64,000 nucleotides of DNA from Paenibacillus sp. BIC5C1 (GTDB taxonomy: Bacteria > Bacillota > Bacilli > Paenibacillales > Paenibacillaceae). Below the pieces are notes generated by a model. The model saw nothing but the letters and a program-made list of their open reading frames with translations, was not told where the DNA came from and searched no databases. The stretch is from assembly GCF_032399705.1 (NCBI RefSeq), contig NZ_CP135922.1, positions 6,138,001 through 6,202,000 on the forward strand, written 5' to 3'. The position numbers were made by a program, and so were the translations under genes. Shown here piece after piece: positions 36,939 to 45,232 of this stretch (within the stretch, counting starts at the first letter, position 1; each line of letters begins with the position of its first letter).

Positions 36939-38771
36939 TTACTCTACCGTTACGCTTTTCGCCAGGTTACGTGGTTTATCCACATCGTGACCCAGTGCCA
37001 GGGAAGCGTAGTATGCCAGCAATTGCAATGCTACAACGGACAGAGCCGGGCTAAGCAGTGGCAACGTCTTAGGAATTGCAAACGCTTGGTCAACGGATTT
37101 CAGCAATGGTGCTACGTGCTCTTCGTACGTAATTGCCAGTACGTCTGCGCCACGTGCTTTCACTTCTTTGATGTTGCTCACAGTTTTCTCCAGAACGTTC
37201 TCCTGCGTTGCCAAAGCAATGACAGGGATACCGTCCTCGATCAATGCGAGCGTACCATGTTTCAACTCACCCGCAGCATATGCTTCGGAGTGGATATAAG
37301 AGATCTCTTTCAGTTTCAACGAACCTTCTTGTGCTACTGCATAATCCAGACCGCGGCCGATGAAGAAGAGATGTTCATGTTTGGAAATTTGCTCTGCATA
37401 TCCTTTAATGGCTTCCGCTTGCTCCAGCATGGATTCCACTTGCTCAGGCAATGCTTGCATTGCTGCGAGCGTGTGAGCAATCTCTTCTGCTGTTTGTGTG
37501 CCACGAACTTGTGCAAGGTACAGACCCAGCAGGTTGAACGCAATCAATTGCGAAGTGTACGCTTTAGTGGAAGCTACAGCAATTTCAGGTCCTGCCAGTG
37601 TTGCAATCACATCATCAGCATCACGTGCAATAGAGCTGCCTACAACGTTAGTGATAGCGAGTACATGTGCACCATTCGACTGTGCTTCGCGCAGTGCAGC
37701 AAGTGTATCAGCCGTTTCACCAGATTGGCTCACCACGATCACAAGTGTATCTTTGCTTACGATCGGGGAACGATAGCGGTATTCGGAAGCAACATCTGTT
37801 TCTACCGGAATACGTACCAGTTGCTCGATTACAGTACGTCCAACCAGACCTGCATGGTACGCTGTACCACAAGCGATGATTTGAACGTTACGGATATTTT
37901 TGATTTGTTCTTCAGTCATTTTCAACTCAGGAAGTTGAACCTTTTTGCTTTCATTATCGATGCGACCCAGCATTGTATCACGATATGCTTTTGGTTGCTC
38001 ATGAATTTCTTTCAGCATGAAGTGCTCGAATCCGCCTTTTTCTGCGGTTACAGCATCCCAATCGACACGAATCATTTCCCGAGAAATAAAGTTACCTTCA
38101 ATCGTCATCAATTCGACAGCATCATGTGTCAATACAGCCATTTCACCATCATTCAGAATGTACACGTTACGTGTATGTTCCAGAATTGCCGGGATGTCGG
38201 AACCAATGAAGTTCTCGCCTTCACCAATACCAATAATCAATGGGCTTGCTTGACGCACAGCTACGAGTTTCTCAGGCTCATGCTCTGTCAATACACCCAG
38301 TGCGAATGCGCCACGCAACAACGTGATCACTTTTTGCACCGTTTTAACGATATCACCATTGTATTCACGTGCGATCAGGTGAGAAATAACCTCAGTATCT
38401 GTCTCGGAAGTGAACGTGTGACCTTGAGCCATCAATTCGTCCTTCAGATCCAGGTAGTTCTCAATAATACCGTTATGCACAACAGAGAACTTCTGGCTTC
38501 CATCCGTGTGTGGATGAGAGTTCTCATCCGATGGTTTACCATGAGTAGCCCAACGTGTGTGTCCGATTCCGGCATTACCTACCAGTGGTGCACCATCCAG
38601 CTTAGCTTCAAGGTTCGCAAGACGACCAAGAGCTTTCGTGATTTGCAGACCTTCTGGTGTAAATACCGCGATACCTGCAGAATCATAACCACGATACTCG
38701 AGTTTCTTCAATCCTTCGACCAATACCGATTGAGTGTTCTTATTACCAATATATCCAACAATACCGCACAT
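36939..38771 (-). CDS. glmS: Glutamine-fructose-6-phosphate aminotransferase
   Basis: 610 residues. After Met removal Cys1 (MCGIVGYIG) is the glutaminase nucleophile. The N-terminal class II amidotransferase domain (about 1-240) has HTRWATHG and HNGIIENY. Two SIS sugar-isomerase domains follow (QIIACGTAYHAG and VVSQSGETADT; then KHEHLFFIGRGLDYAVAQEG), and the chain ends in the conserved KSVTVE. It makes glucosamine-6-phosphate for peptidoglycan. It is controlled by the glmS ribozyme upstream and lies after glmM on the same strand, with its own promoter in the gap. Confidence 0.97.
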   Translation of the reverse strand: MCGIVGYIGNKNTQSVLVEGLKKLEYRGYDSAGIAVFTPEGLQITKALGRLANLEAKLDGAPLVGNAGIGHTRWATHGKPSDENSHPHTDGSQKFSVVHNGIIENYLDLKDELMAQGHTFTSETDTEVISHLIAREYNGDIVKTVQKVITLLRGAFALGVLTEHEPEKLVAVRQASPLIIGIGEGENFIGSDIPAILEHTRNVYILNDGEMAVLTHDAVELMTIEGNFISREMIRVDWDAVTAEKGGFEHFMLKEIHEQPKAYRDTMLGRIDNESKKVQLPELKMTEEQIKNIRNVQIIACGTAYHAGLVGRTVIEQLVRIPVETDVASEYRYRSPIVSKDTLVIVVSQSGETADTLAALREAQSNGAHVLAITNVVGSSIARDADDVIATLAGPEIAVASTKAYTSQLIAFNLLGLYLAQVRGTQTAEEIAHTLAAMQALPEQVESMLEQAEAIKGYAEQISKHEHLFFIGRGLDYAVAQEGSLKLKEISYIHSEAYAAGELKHGTLALIEDGIPVIALATQENVLEKTVSNIKEVKARGADVLAITYEEHVAPLLKSVDQAFAIPKTLPLLSPALSVVALQLLAYYASLALGHDVDKPRNLAKSVTVE

Positions 38772-38951
38772 AGTTTATTTCCTCCGATTGTATATGAATA
38801 CTGTGTCACGAAGAGAAACAGGCTGGCACGGCATATCGAAAAAATGAAAATGATTGCCTAACGTATCATGAAAACTTTCAATTATTCAATTATCAATGAT
38901 CAGAGCAGCCTCTTGCCGCTCCGCAGTCATAAGCTGTTATTAGATGCAATC

Positions 38952-39008
38952 ATGAATGTACATCATTTTCCCGTCCGCGCACTGTTCACGCTCTTCGCGC
39001 ACATTCAT
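38952..39008 (-). repeat. Stem-loop between glmS ribozyme and glmS
   Basis: ATGAATGT (38952-38959) and ACATTCAT (39001-39008) form an exact 8-bp inverted repeat enclosing G/C-rich GCGC pairs, just 3' of the ribozyme on the transcript. The remaining leader to the glmS start (38772-38951) shows no gene. Confidence 0.5.
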
Positions 39009-39042
39009 TTGAATTTTAGTTGAATCTTGCACCTACCGGCGC

Positions 39043-39240
39043 GTTGTGTGGACAGTCACCCATCCATTTTCCGCAATCCGGTTCACGGCTCTGGTGCATC
39101 ACCGGGAGGTCCCCGCCGAACAATCCGAACACCTCCACCTCGTCAGCTTGATTGCCGTCGATCTTGCTCAGTAGCATCTTCATTATTTCAAGATTCATAC
39201 CGATCAAAATCCTTCCCGCGCAACTTCAAGCTCTGGCGCT
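39043..39240 (-). ncRNA. glmS ribozyme/riboswitch
   Basis: On the minus strand the core AGCGCCAGAGCTTG begins at 39240. It is followed by a P2.1-type segment, TGACGAGGTGGAGG, then TTCGGCGG and GACCTCCCGG (P3/P3.1 pseudoknot strands), and a P4-like hairpin with GGGTGACTGTCC. Order and key bases match the Bacillus glmS ribozyme, which cleaves itself between A and G of AGCGCC (39240/39239) when glucosamine-6-phosphate binds, so lowering glmS mRNA. Helix ends were placed by eye; the 3' border is approximate. Confidence 0.9.
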
Positions 39241-39296
39241 TGTGTAACTAGTACCTTACGATCCTCACTTTCTGTGTCTGAATGACGACTCCACTC

Positions 39297-39325
39297 ATTA
39301 TATGCACGTCAGGTTCATTTTGCAA
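39297..39325 (-). promoter_or_regulatory. Sigma-A promoter of glmS
   Basis: Minus-strand TTGCAA, exactly 17 bp, then TATAAT. Transcription would begin about 50 nt before the ribozyme cleavage site. Confidence 0.7.
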
Positions 39326-39513
39326 TGGAGCAAAGTACCTGTGACAATTTCGGCATATTTACCCACAATCCCGACCGGATAAACAGACCCATGGTCTCAC
39401 TAGGCCGGGACGTAGGAATATGGGTTTGTATGGCATAAACCCTGTTAGATTAAACCTTATGAGACAGTGATTCCCTTGAAACAACCGTGTTTGGAAGGCC
39501 TATAGATCAGGTC

Positions 39514-40854
39514 CTATACCAGTTCTTTTTGCACAACATCTGCAATTTGAGATACGAATTGTTCAAGTTCATCCTTATCTGGTCCTTCCGCCATAACGCG
39601 GATCAGGGATTCGGTTCCGGACGCACGAACAAGTACACGTCCATTATCGCCCAGATGCTGCTCCACTGTAGCAATAGCTTGCTCAATCGCAGAATTGCCC
39701 TCGTATTTGCTCTTATCTTCAACACGCACGTTCACCAATACTTGTGGGTACTGGGTCATCAGCGCCTTAAGTTCACTCAGTTTTTTACCGGAAGCCTTCA
39801 TCGTGTCCACAAGCTGAATCGCTGTCAGCATGCCGTCGCCTGTTGTGTTGTAATCCAGGAAAATAACATGACCGGATTGCTCTCCACCCAGGTTATAACC
39901 CCCACGGCGCATTTCTTCCATGACATAGCGGTCACCCACAGCAGTCTTTGCTGTTTTCAGTGCCAGTTTCTCCGTTGCTTTGTAGAATCCGATGTTACTC
40001 ATTACGGTAGATACCACGGTACTGTCTTTCAGCTTGCCTGCACGATTCATCGCATCACCACAGATGCACAGAATGAAGTCACCATCAACCTCAGCTCCTG
40101 TCTCATCAATAGCAATTAGACGATCCGCATCCCCGTCAAAAGCAAGGCCCAGATCCGCATTATGTTTCAGCACCTCTTGTTTCAAATGCTCCGGATGAGT
40201 TGATCCACATTGCTCATTGATATTCAGGCCGTTAGGCTCAGCGCCAATGGCAATGACTTCTGCACCAAGTTCTCTGAACAATTTGGGTGCCAGCTCATAA
40301 GCTGCTCCGTTAGCACAGTCCAAAACAATTTTGAGTCCTGAGAACGATTCGTTTACCGTTGTTTTCAGGTAGTCCAAATAGCGATAACGGGATTCTTCAT
40401 CCACAGTAACGGTCCCCAAACCACCACCTACAGGACGCGGCAATTGATCCGTTTCTGCATCCATCAGTTCTTCGATCCGGTTCTCCGTCTCATCGGACAG
40501 CTTGAAGCCATCTCCCCCGAAAAATTTAATTCCATTATCCTCAACTGGATTGTGGGAAGCCGAGATCATTACCCCTGCATCGGCTTTCAGCAGACGAGCA
40601 ATATACGCCACTCCAGGAGTGGATACAACACCCAGACGAATTACATCGGCGCCAATGGACAGCAAACCTGCAACCAGTGCGGATTCCAGCATAAGTCCCG
40701 AGATTCGGGTATCCATACCGATAACCACTTTTGGTCTTTCCACACCACCTGCGAGCACATAACCACCACAACGTCCGATGCTGTAAGCCAGCTCCGCCGT
40801 TAACTCTTTATTGGCAACACCTCTTACGCCATCTGTACCAAAATATTTCCCCAT
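39514..40854 (-). CDS. glmM: Phosphoglucosamine mutase
   Basis: 446 residues. The catalytic serine loop [13 protein letters not shown] (about residue 100), metal-binding [11 protein letters not shown] (about 240), and the C-terminal phosphate-binding [15 protein letters not shown] are all present. It converts glucosamine-6-phosphate to glucosamine-1-phosphate for UDP-GlcNAc synthesis in the cytosol. It is the third gene of the cdaA-cdaR-glmM operon, an arrangement conserved in Bacillota, where GlmM binds and inhibits CdaA. Confidence 0.97.
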   Translation of the reverse strand: MGKYFGTDGVRGVANKELTAELAYSIGRCGGYVLAGGVERPKVVIGMDTRISGLMLESALVAGLLSIGADVIRLGVVSTPGVAYIARLLKADAGVMISASHNPVEDNGIKFFGGDGFKLSDETENRIEELMDAETDQLPRPVGGGLGTVTVDEESRYRYLDYLKTTVNESFSGLKIVLDCANGAAYELAPKLFRELGAEVIAIGAEPNGLNINEQCGSTHPEHLKQEVLKHNADLGLAFDGDADRLIAIDETGAEVDGDFILCICGDAMNRAGKLKDSTVVSTVMSNIGFYKATEKLALKTAKTAVGDRYVMEEMRRGGYNLGGEQSGHVIFLDYNTTGDGMLTAIQLVDTMKASGKKLSELKALMTQYPQVLVNVRVEDKSKYEGNSAIEQAIATVEQHLGDNGRVLVRASGTESLIRVMAEGPDKDELEQFVSQIADVVQKELV

Positions 40855-40928
40855 GATCTAACTCCTTCTATTCGCATCATATAAGAGCATAAACGTTATT
40901 TTTAAAATTCTGATCTGAACATTTTCTT

Positions 40929-42410
40929 TTACGGATTGGAGCCACTATTACTGCTACCGCTGTTATTGGAGTTACCTCGACTGGTATTCCCCTGCTGGCT
41001 CTGCTCCTGATTGTCCGTATTCGATTCTGTTTCTTCTTCTCCAGGAGCAGTTTCGGTATCTCCATTCTCGACTTCGGCTGGTGAAGGGTCAGGCCCCAGC
41101 GTTCCTTCATCATTCGGATCCTCGCCTGGAGCAACCGTCGTATCATCAGCCTTTTCGCTAATTTTGACGGTAGCGCTAAGATCAACTGATGATTCATCCA
41201 GTTTGGCAAAACGAGGCAGGTCAGCCTCAAGCTTTATTTCATGCGTACCTACTGCAAGTCCAGCAAGATCCGCAGTCAGCTTGATATCATCGCTACTTAG
41301 ACCTTCAAGCATCGTTGAAGAACCCCTAAGCGTAATATTCAAGCCACCACTTTTGGGAGTAACCAGTGTCCCTTCCAGCCCGTTCCCCGCGTCAGTAAGC
41401 GTAATGGGTACGTTCGGAAATACTTTGGTCGTCTCCTGAAGCTCATCGTAAGGCGATACCGTCACCTTAAGCTGAATCGAACTAGGCTCGATTTTCTCAA
41501 AACCGGGAGGCGGCGTCAAGTCCACGTTAACTGTCGACGTTCCTGCCTCATTGAACTGTGTAAGATCAAGGGTTACTTGGTCGTAGGACTGTATACCCGC
41601 AAGCGCATCTTCTGTTCCGTAAACCGAGACTTCTTTCACGCTTGGCTCAACCGTGGAGAGCACCATTCCCTCTGGCAGCTGTCCCGAATATTTGATTCTT
41701 AAGGGCACAGTTGTATAGGGCTGACTGACTGGAATACGAACTTCAACGGTTTCTGGAGTAACAATCGCATTTTCAATGACCTTACCTTCCGCATCATATG
41801 CCTGAAGCTTCACTTTTTTCTGCGTTACGTCATCCTTCGCATCCTTCACGCTCACACTGCCCTGAACCTTCTCTACGGCGTCAAGTTGCCCTTCCGGCAG
41901 AGTTACCTTAACTGGACCTGAAGGTTCAACAACGGGCGTTCCAGCGTTATATCCGGTTGATGGTTCTCCTTCGGGTACAATATTCACATTGAAGGATTTT
42001 GTGCCCAATTTCTCCACGTTGACCGTAACCATGGAAGGCTCCATGCTGACTACCTCAACCCCAGAAGGCAGATCGGGTACTAGCGGTAACGTATTGGACC
42101 CATCTTTCACCTGACTAAGATCCACTAGCACCTTATAATCATCATTCGTAAAAATCGAAGTTAACATCGAACGCTGCCCTTTAATCTCCAGACGTACCTC
42201 ATCCGTACTTAATGAAGTAAGTACATAGGAGTTACTGTCGAGTCCATAAGGCTGAACAGGCACAGTACGCTCCACAACTTTATTAGTTGTCCCTGTCGTA
42301 ATCGTTGGCGTAGTTGGTACTTCATCCAGATGTATCATGAACCAGAGCAACAAACTCACCGCCAAAGCGAGAATCTTGGCAAAATTGTTGTTATTGAACC
42401 ATTTATCCAT
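40929..42410 (-). CDS. cdaR: CdaA regulator, YbbR-domain protein
   Basis: The start is ATG 42410, eight bases after AAGGGGGG, overlapping the cdaA stop by eight bases. 493 residues: a short cytosolic N-terminus, one TM segment (about 11-28: ILALAVSLLLWFMIHLDEV), then about four extracytoplasmic YbbR repeats (each near 85 residues, with VTVNVEKLGTKSFNV- and SIQLKVTVSPYDELQ-like strands), and an acidic, then Asn/Ser/Gly-rich tail from about 420. CdaR modulates the diadenylate cyclase CdaA from outside the membrane. The low-complexity tail is longer than in Bacillus subtilis CdaR as I recall it. Confidence 0.93.
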   Translation of the reverse strand: MDKWFNNNNFAKILALAVSLLLWFMIHLDEVPTTPTITTGTTNKVVERTVPVQPYGLDSNSYVLTSLSTDEVRLEIKGQRSMLTSIFTNDDYKVLVDLSQVKDGSNTLPLVPDLPSGVEVVSMEPSMVTVNVEKLGTKSFNVNIVPEGEPSTGYNAGTPVVEPSGPVKVTLPEGQLDAVEKVQGSVSVKDAKDDVTQKKVKLQAYDAEGKVIENAIVTPETVEVRIPVSQPYTTVPLRIKYSGQLPEGMVLSTVEPSVKEVSVYGTEDALAGIQSYDQVTLDLTQFNEAGTSTVNVDLTPPPGFEKIEPSSIQLKVTVSPYDELQETTKVFPNVPITLTDAGNGLEGTLVTPKSGGLNITLRGSSTMLEGLSSDDIKLTADLAGLAVGTHEIKLEADLPRFAKLDESSVDLSATVKISEKADDTTVAPGEDPNDEGTLGPDPSPAEVENGDTETAPGEEETESNTDNQEQSQQGNTSRGNSNNSGSSNSGSNP

Positions 42411-43242
42411 TTTTACGTCCCCCCTTCCGTTTCCAGAAGGTAGTCCAACCATTCTTTTTAGTTAGATTGGATGTTGGACGCAGTTCTTCGTACAGTTTGG
42501 CAATCAACGATTCTTCCTTAATATCACGAACAACCTGTCCATTCATCGCAAGCGACACTTGTCCCGTCTCCTCCGAAACAACCAAACAGATCGCATCTGC
42601 AACCTCGGTAATCCCAATTGCTGCACGGTGACGCGTTCCTAGCTCTTTGCTAATAAACGGATTCTCGGACAAAGGCAAATAACAGGCTGCCGCCGAAATC
42701 TGTTTGCCCTGTATAATGACGGCTCCATCATGGAGCGGTGTATTCGGAATAAAAATGTTAATCATCAGCTCTGAGCTGACCAGAGATTGCATCTGAATGC
42801 CGGACTCCGTGTAATCGTTCAGACCTGTTTCTCGTTCAAATACAACCAGTGCACCAATTTTACGTCGTGACAAATAATTTACGGACTTAATAATCTCACC
42901 AATTAAAACCGTTAATTCTTCATCACTTGCTGCTGCCGAGCGTCCAAACAGTTTACCTCTACCCAATTGCTCCAGACCACGGCGCAGTTCCGGTTGGAAG
43001 ATAATAAAGACCGCAACGACACCAAACGTAAACATCTGGTTCATCAGCCATTTGAGCGTATAAAGGTTTAGCCACGTACTTAGTGCCCAGATCACTACAA
43101 GGAACAGAATGCCTTTAAGCAGCTGAACTGCACGGGTACCCCGCACAAGCAAAATCAATTTGTACATAATATAGGTAACGATCAATATATCGATAACGTC
43201 CTTAATGGACTCTTTCCACGTTAAGTCAGCAAAATAGTTCAT
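42403..43242 (-). CDS. cdaA: Diadenylate cyclase
   Basis: 279 residues. Three N-terminal TM segments (about 15-95) are followed by a DisA_N catalytic domain (about 110-260). The active-site motifs are intact: PLHDGAVII (DGA) and GTRHRAAIG (RHR). It joins two ATP molecules into c-di-AMP at the cytoplasmic membrane, controlling potassium, osmotic and cell-wall homeostasis. It is the first gene of the cdaA-cdaR-glmM operon, downstream of sigW-rsiW. The C-terminus is basic (KKNGWTTFWKRKGGRKNG). Confidence 0.97.
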   Translation of the reverse strand: MNYFADLTWKESIKDVIDILIVTYIMYKLILLVRGTRAVQLLKGILFLVVIWALSTWLNLYTLKWLMNQMFTFGVVAVFIIFQPELRRGLEQLGRGKLFGRSAAASDEELTVLIGEIIKSVNYLSRRKIGALVVFERETGLNDYTESGIQMQSLVSSELMINIFIPNTPLHDGAVIIQGKQISAAACYLPLSENPFISKELGTRHRAAIGITEVADAICLVVSEETGQVSLAMNGQVVRDIKEESLIAKLYEELRPTSNLTKKNGWTTFWKRKGGRKNG

Positions 43243-43316
43243 AAGCCAGCCCCCGCTATCCCCATTGATGAGTAAACCCTGCTCTCATATTAACCCATTA
43301 GGATTTAATTAATCCT

Positions 43317-43451
43317 TTATCGCATTTGCATAATCCATTCAGACTCACTCACAGGTACAAAAGTTGGCCAGAAACGAGCACTCTGATCTAACCAGCGACG
43401 AATAGAATTATTTCGATCTATATTTTGCTGATTGAAAGACGCTCTTTGGAT
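43317..43451 (-). other. Coding-like 44-codon open stretch without a start codon
   Basis: The 418-bp gap 43243-43660 is not plain spacer. In one minus frame it is open from 43451 to TAA 43317 and reads like protein (SIRRWLDQSARFWPTFVPVS...). It has no ATG, GTG or TTG near its beginning and is closed upstream by a TAA. It may be a decayed gene end or chance. The gap also holds the rsiW terminator and presumably the cdaA promoter. Confidence 0.25.
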
Positions 43452-43591
43452 TTATGCAAAAAGCTTATCTATATGTAGTAGTATGTTCTCTTTAGTATCT
43501 AGGTTATAACGTTAACGTTCATGTTGCAAGTTACGGGAGTCACAAACTGCGCATAAACAACACAAATCCCATAAATTACAAATTATCAGAT

Positions 43592-43628
43592 AAAAAAAGA
43601 GTACCCCAGCAATCTGGAGGTACCCTGC
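43592..43628 (-). terminator. Terminator of sigW-rsiW
   Basis: Minus-strand GGGTACCtCCAG-attg-CTGGgGTACTC hairpin followed by TTTTTTTATC. Confidence 0.85.
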
Positions 43629-43660
43629 TTGGTATATACCATTGAAGAAATTACCCTGTT

Positions 43661-44275
43661 TTAGCGATAAGCCACTTCATTTACCATATTGGTTATTTTG
43701 TACCAGAACCAGTCCAGCGCCTGATCAATACTTTTCACCTGACCGGAAATATGTGCCGTTGAAGCCTGATACAACTGTCCGTCGATGACCGTTAGATTGC
43801 CATTTACATCACCGTATACCTGAGCAGTTCCATTCTCTATCGTAAGATCGCCAGCAATGGACTTGCCCTCCGGAACAATAACCGTGTTTCCTTCAATCAC
43901 GATCTGGTCCAGATTATTTCCCTTAACGACCATTTCGTTATTCTGATTCCAGAAATTCCAGGCGCTAAAGAGCATCACGACCAAAAAGAAGGCTGCCGCC
44001 GTCAGCGCGGGATGTCCTTTGACCCATTTGAGCCATACTTGCTGTCTCTTGGGCTGGGGCAGAGCATTCATAATTCGATTGGTCAGCTCATCCGAGGCAG
44101 ACGGTGAATAGTGTTTCATGGCAAAGAGTAGCATTTCCGTCTGTTCCAACTCTTTAAAGCGCATGCGACAATCCGGACAGGTCACAAGGTGACTTTTCAG
44201 TTCAACCTTCTGGGCCGGGGACAACGACTCATCCAAACATTCATGCATTAAAGAGACGGCCGAGTTGCAATCCAT
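43661..44275 (-). CDS. rsiW: Anti-sigma-W factor with zinc-binding ASD
   Basis: 204 residues. The N-terminal zf-HC2 anti-sigma domain has HLVTCPDC (HxxxCxxC, about residues 28-35). One TM segment lies at about 88-108, and a beta-rich extracytoplasmic part (DLTIENGTAQVYGDVNGNLTVIDG, bactofilin-like repeats) follows. It holds SigW at the membrane until regulated proteolysis under envelope stress. It lies 135 bp downstream of sigW. The external strand repeats resemble a short polymer-like beta helix. Confidence 0.9.
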   Translation of the reverse strand: MDCNSAVSLMHECLDESLSPAQKVELKSHLVTCPDCRMRFKELEQTEMLLFAMKHYSPSASDELTNRIMNALPQPKRQQVWLKWVKGHPALTAAAFFLVVMLFSAWNFWNQNNEMVVKGNNLDQIVIEGNTVIVPEGKSIAGDLTIENGTAQVYGDVNGNLTVIDGQLYQASTAHISGQVKSIDQALDWFWYKITNMVNEVAYR

Positions 44276-44410
44276 ATGAGAGCCAATCCTTTCTTAGATC
44301 ACTTAGTCCTTGCATTGCCAAAAAGCACGCATAAGACTTGCATACATTACATACGCATCCGTTTCGGATATGTTTCAAATAATTTCGCCCAAAATACAGA
44401 CGTTTTACAT

Positions 44411-44977
44411 TTACAACTTATACTCCAGTTTTTTACGCAAAAAATCACGCCCCCGATGAACACGAGTCTTAATCGTTGTTACGGGCATACCTGTCACATC
44501 ACTGATTTCCTGTAGCGACAAGTCCTGTAAATATCTCAAAACCATGACTGATTTATACTTGGCCGGCAAACTGTCAATCGCTTCACGGATTAGTGTCTGT
44601 GTTTCAGACAAAAGTGCTTCACTCTCTGGTGTACGATCATCACTTGGAAGCATCGCATAACCGTCAGATCCTTCCTGATCATTCAGTTCGGCATCCAGTG
44701 AGTAAGATGGTTTCTTCCGCCGTAAGCGGTCAATACACAGATTAGTTGCAATCCGATAAATCCAGGTTGAGAACTTCTGGTTCGGATCATACTTCTCCAT
44801 ATTGCGAAACACACGTAAAAACGTCTCCTGTACAACGTCTTCGGCTTCATGACGATTGTTCAGCATCCGGTATGCCAGATGAAACAGCTTGTCCTTGTAT
44901 AATTCAACGATTTCTGCAAAGGCTCGCTGGTCACCCTTCAGTACCAGCTTAACAAGCCTGTTCTCCAAATTGTCCAC
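44411..44977 (-). CDS. sigW: ECF RNA polymerase sigma factor SigW
   Basis: The chosen start is GTG 44977 after GGGGGAA (188 residues, the usual SigW length); an ATG 18 bases upstream is possible. Region 2 contains YKDKLFHLAYRMLNNRHEAEDVVQETFLRVFRN and FSTWIYRIATNLCIDRLRR. Region 4 contains LPAKYKSVMVLRYLQDLSLQEISDVTGMPVTTIKTRVHRGRDFLRKKL. It directs envelope-stress and antibiotic-defence genes. It is followed by its anti-sigma factor and the cdaA block, as in Bacillus subtilis. No clear SigW auto-promoter was found; a sigma-A-like one is present. Confidence 0.92.
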   Translation of the reverse strand: MDNLENRLVKLVLKGDQRAFAEIVELYKDKLFHLAYRMLNNRHEAEDVVQETFLRVFRNMEKYDPNQKFSTWIYRIATNLCIDRLRRKKPSYSLDAELNDQEGSDGYAMLPSDDRTPESEALLSETQTLIREAIDSLPAKYKSVMVLRYLQDLSLQEISDVTGMPVTTIKTRVHRGRDFLRKKLEYKL

Positions 44978-45050
44978 CCTTATTCCCCCAGACATGCTGA
45001 TGGGTCTTCCGCCTTCTGATACCCGTCCACACTTGTAATTCACCAATCAA

Positions 45051-45079
45051 ATCGTAAATCAACTTTGGTCAAAAATCAA
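45051..45079 (-). promoter_or_regulatory. Candidate sigma-A promoter of sigW
   Basis: Minus-strand TTGATT, 17 bp, TACGAT, about 75 bp before the sigW start. A consensus TGAAAC-n16-CGTA SigW promoter was looked for and not seen. Confidence 0.35.
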
Positions 45080-45111
45080 GACTGTGCCGGAAAATATCCG
45101 CCAAAAACAGT

Positions 45112-45143
45112 AAAAACGGGAACTCCCGAAGGAGTCCCGTTTC
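45112..45143 (-). terminator. Terminator of ppc
   Basis: Minus-strand AAACGGGACTCC-TTCG-GGAGTtCCCGTTT hairpin followed by TTACTGTTTTT. Confidence 0.85.
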
Positions 45144-45232
45144 ATCTCTCACTCGAGCTGAGGAAAGAATTAAGCTTTTACTATCTATATGGCTGGAAAA
45201 TTCACTTCATATATTGTTAAGCAGGTTAATGA

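Noticed and set aside
36915..38861. 648-codon plus-strand open frame opposite glmS
   Set aside because: It is exactly antisense to a well-supported glmS; its Cys/Phe/His-rich translation has no domain and no ribosome binding site, so it is a codon-bias shadow.
39016..39207. 63-codon minus-strand frame upstream of glmS
   Set aside because: It lies on the glmS ribozyme; the bases are explained by conserved RNA structure.
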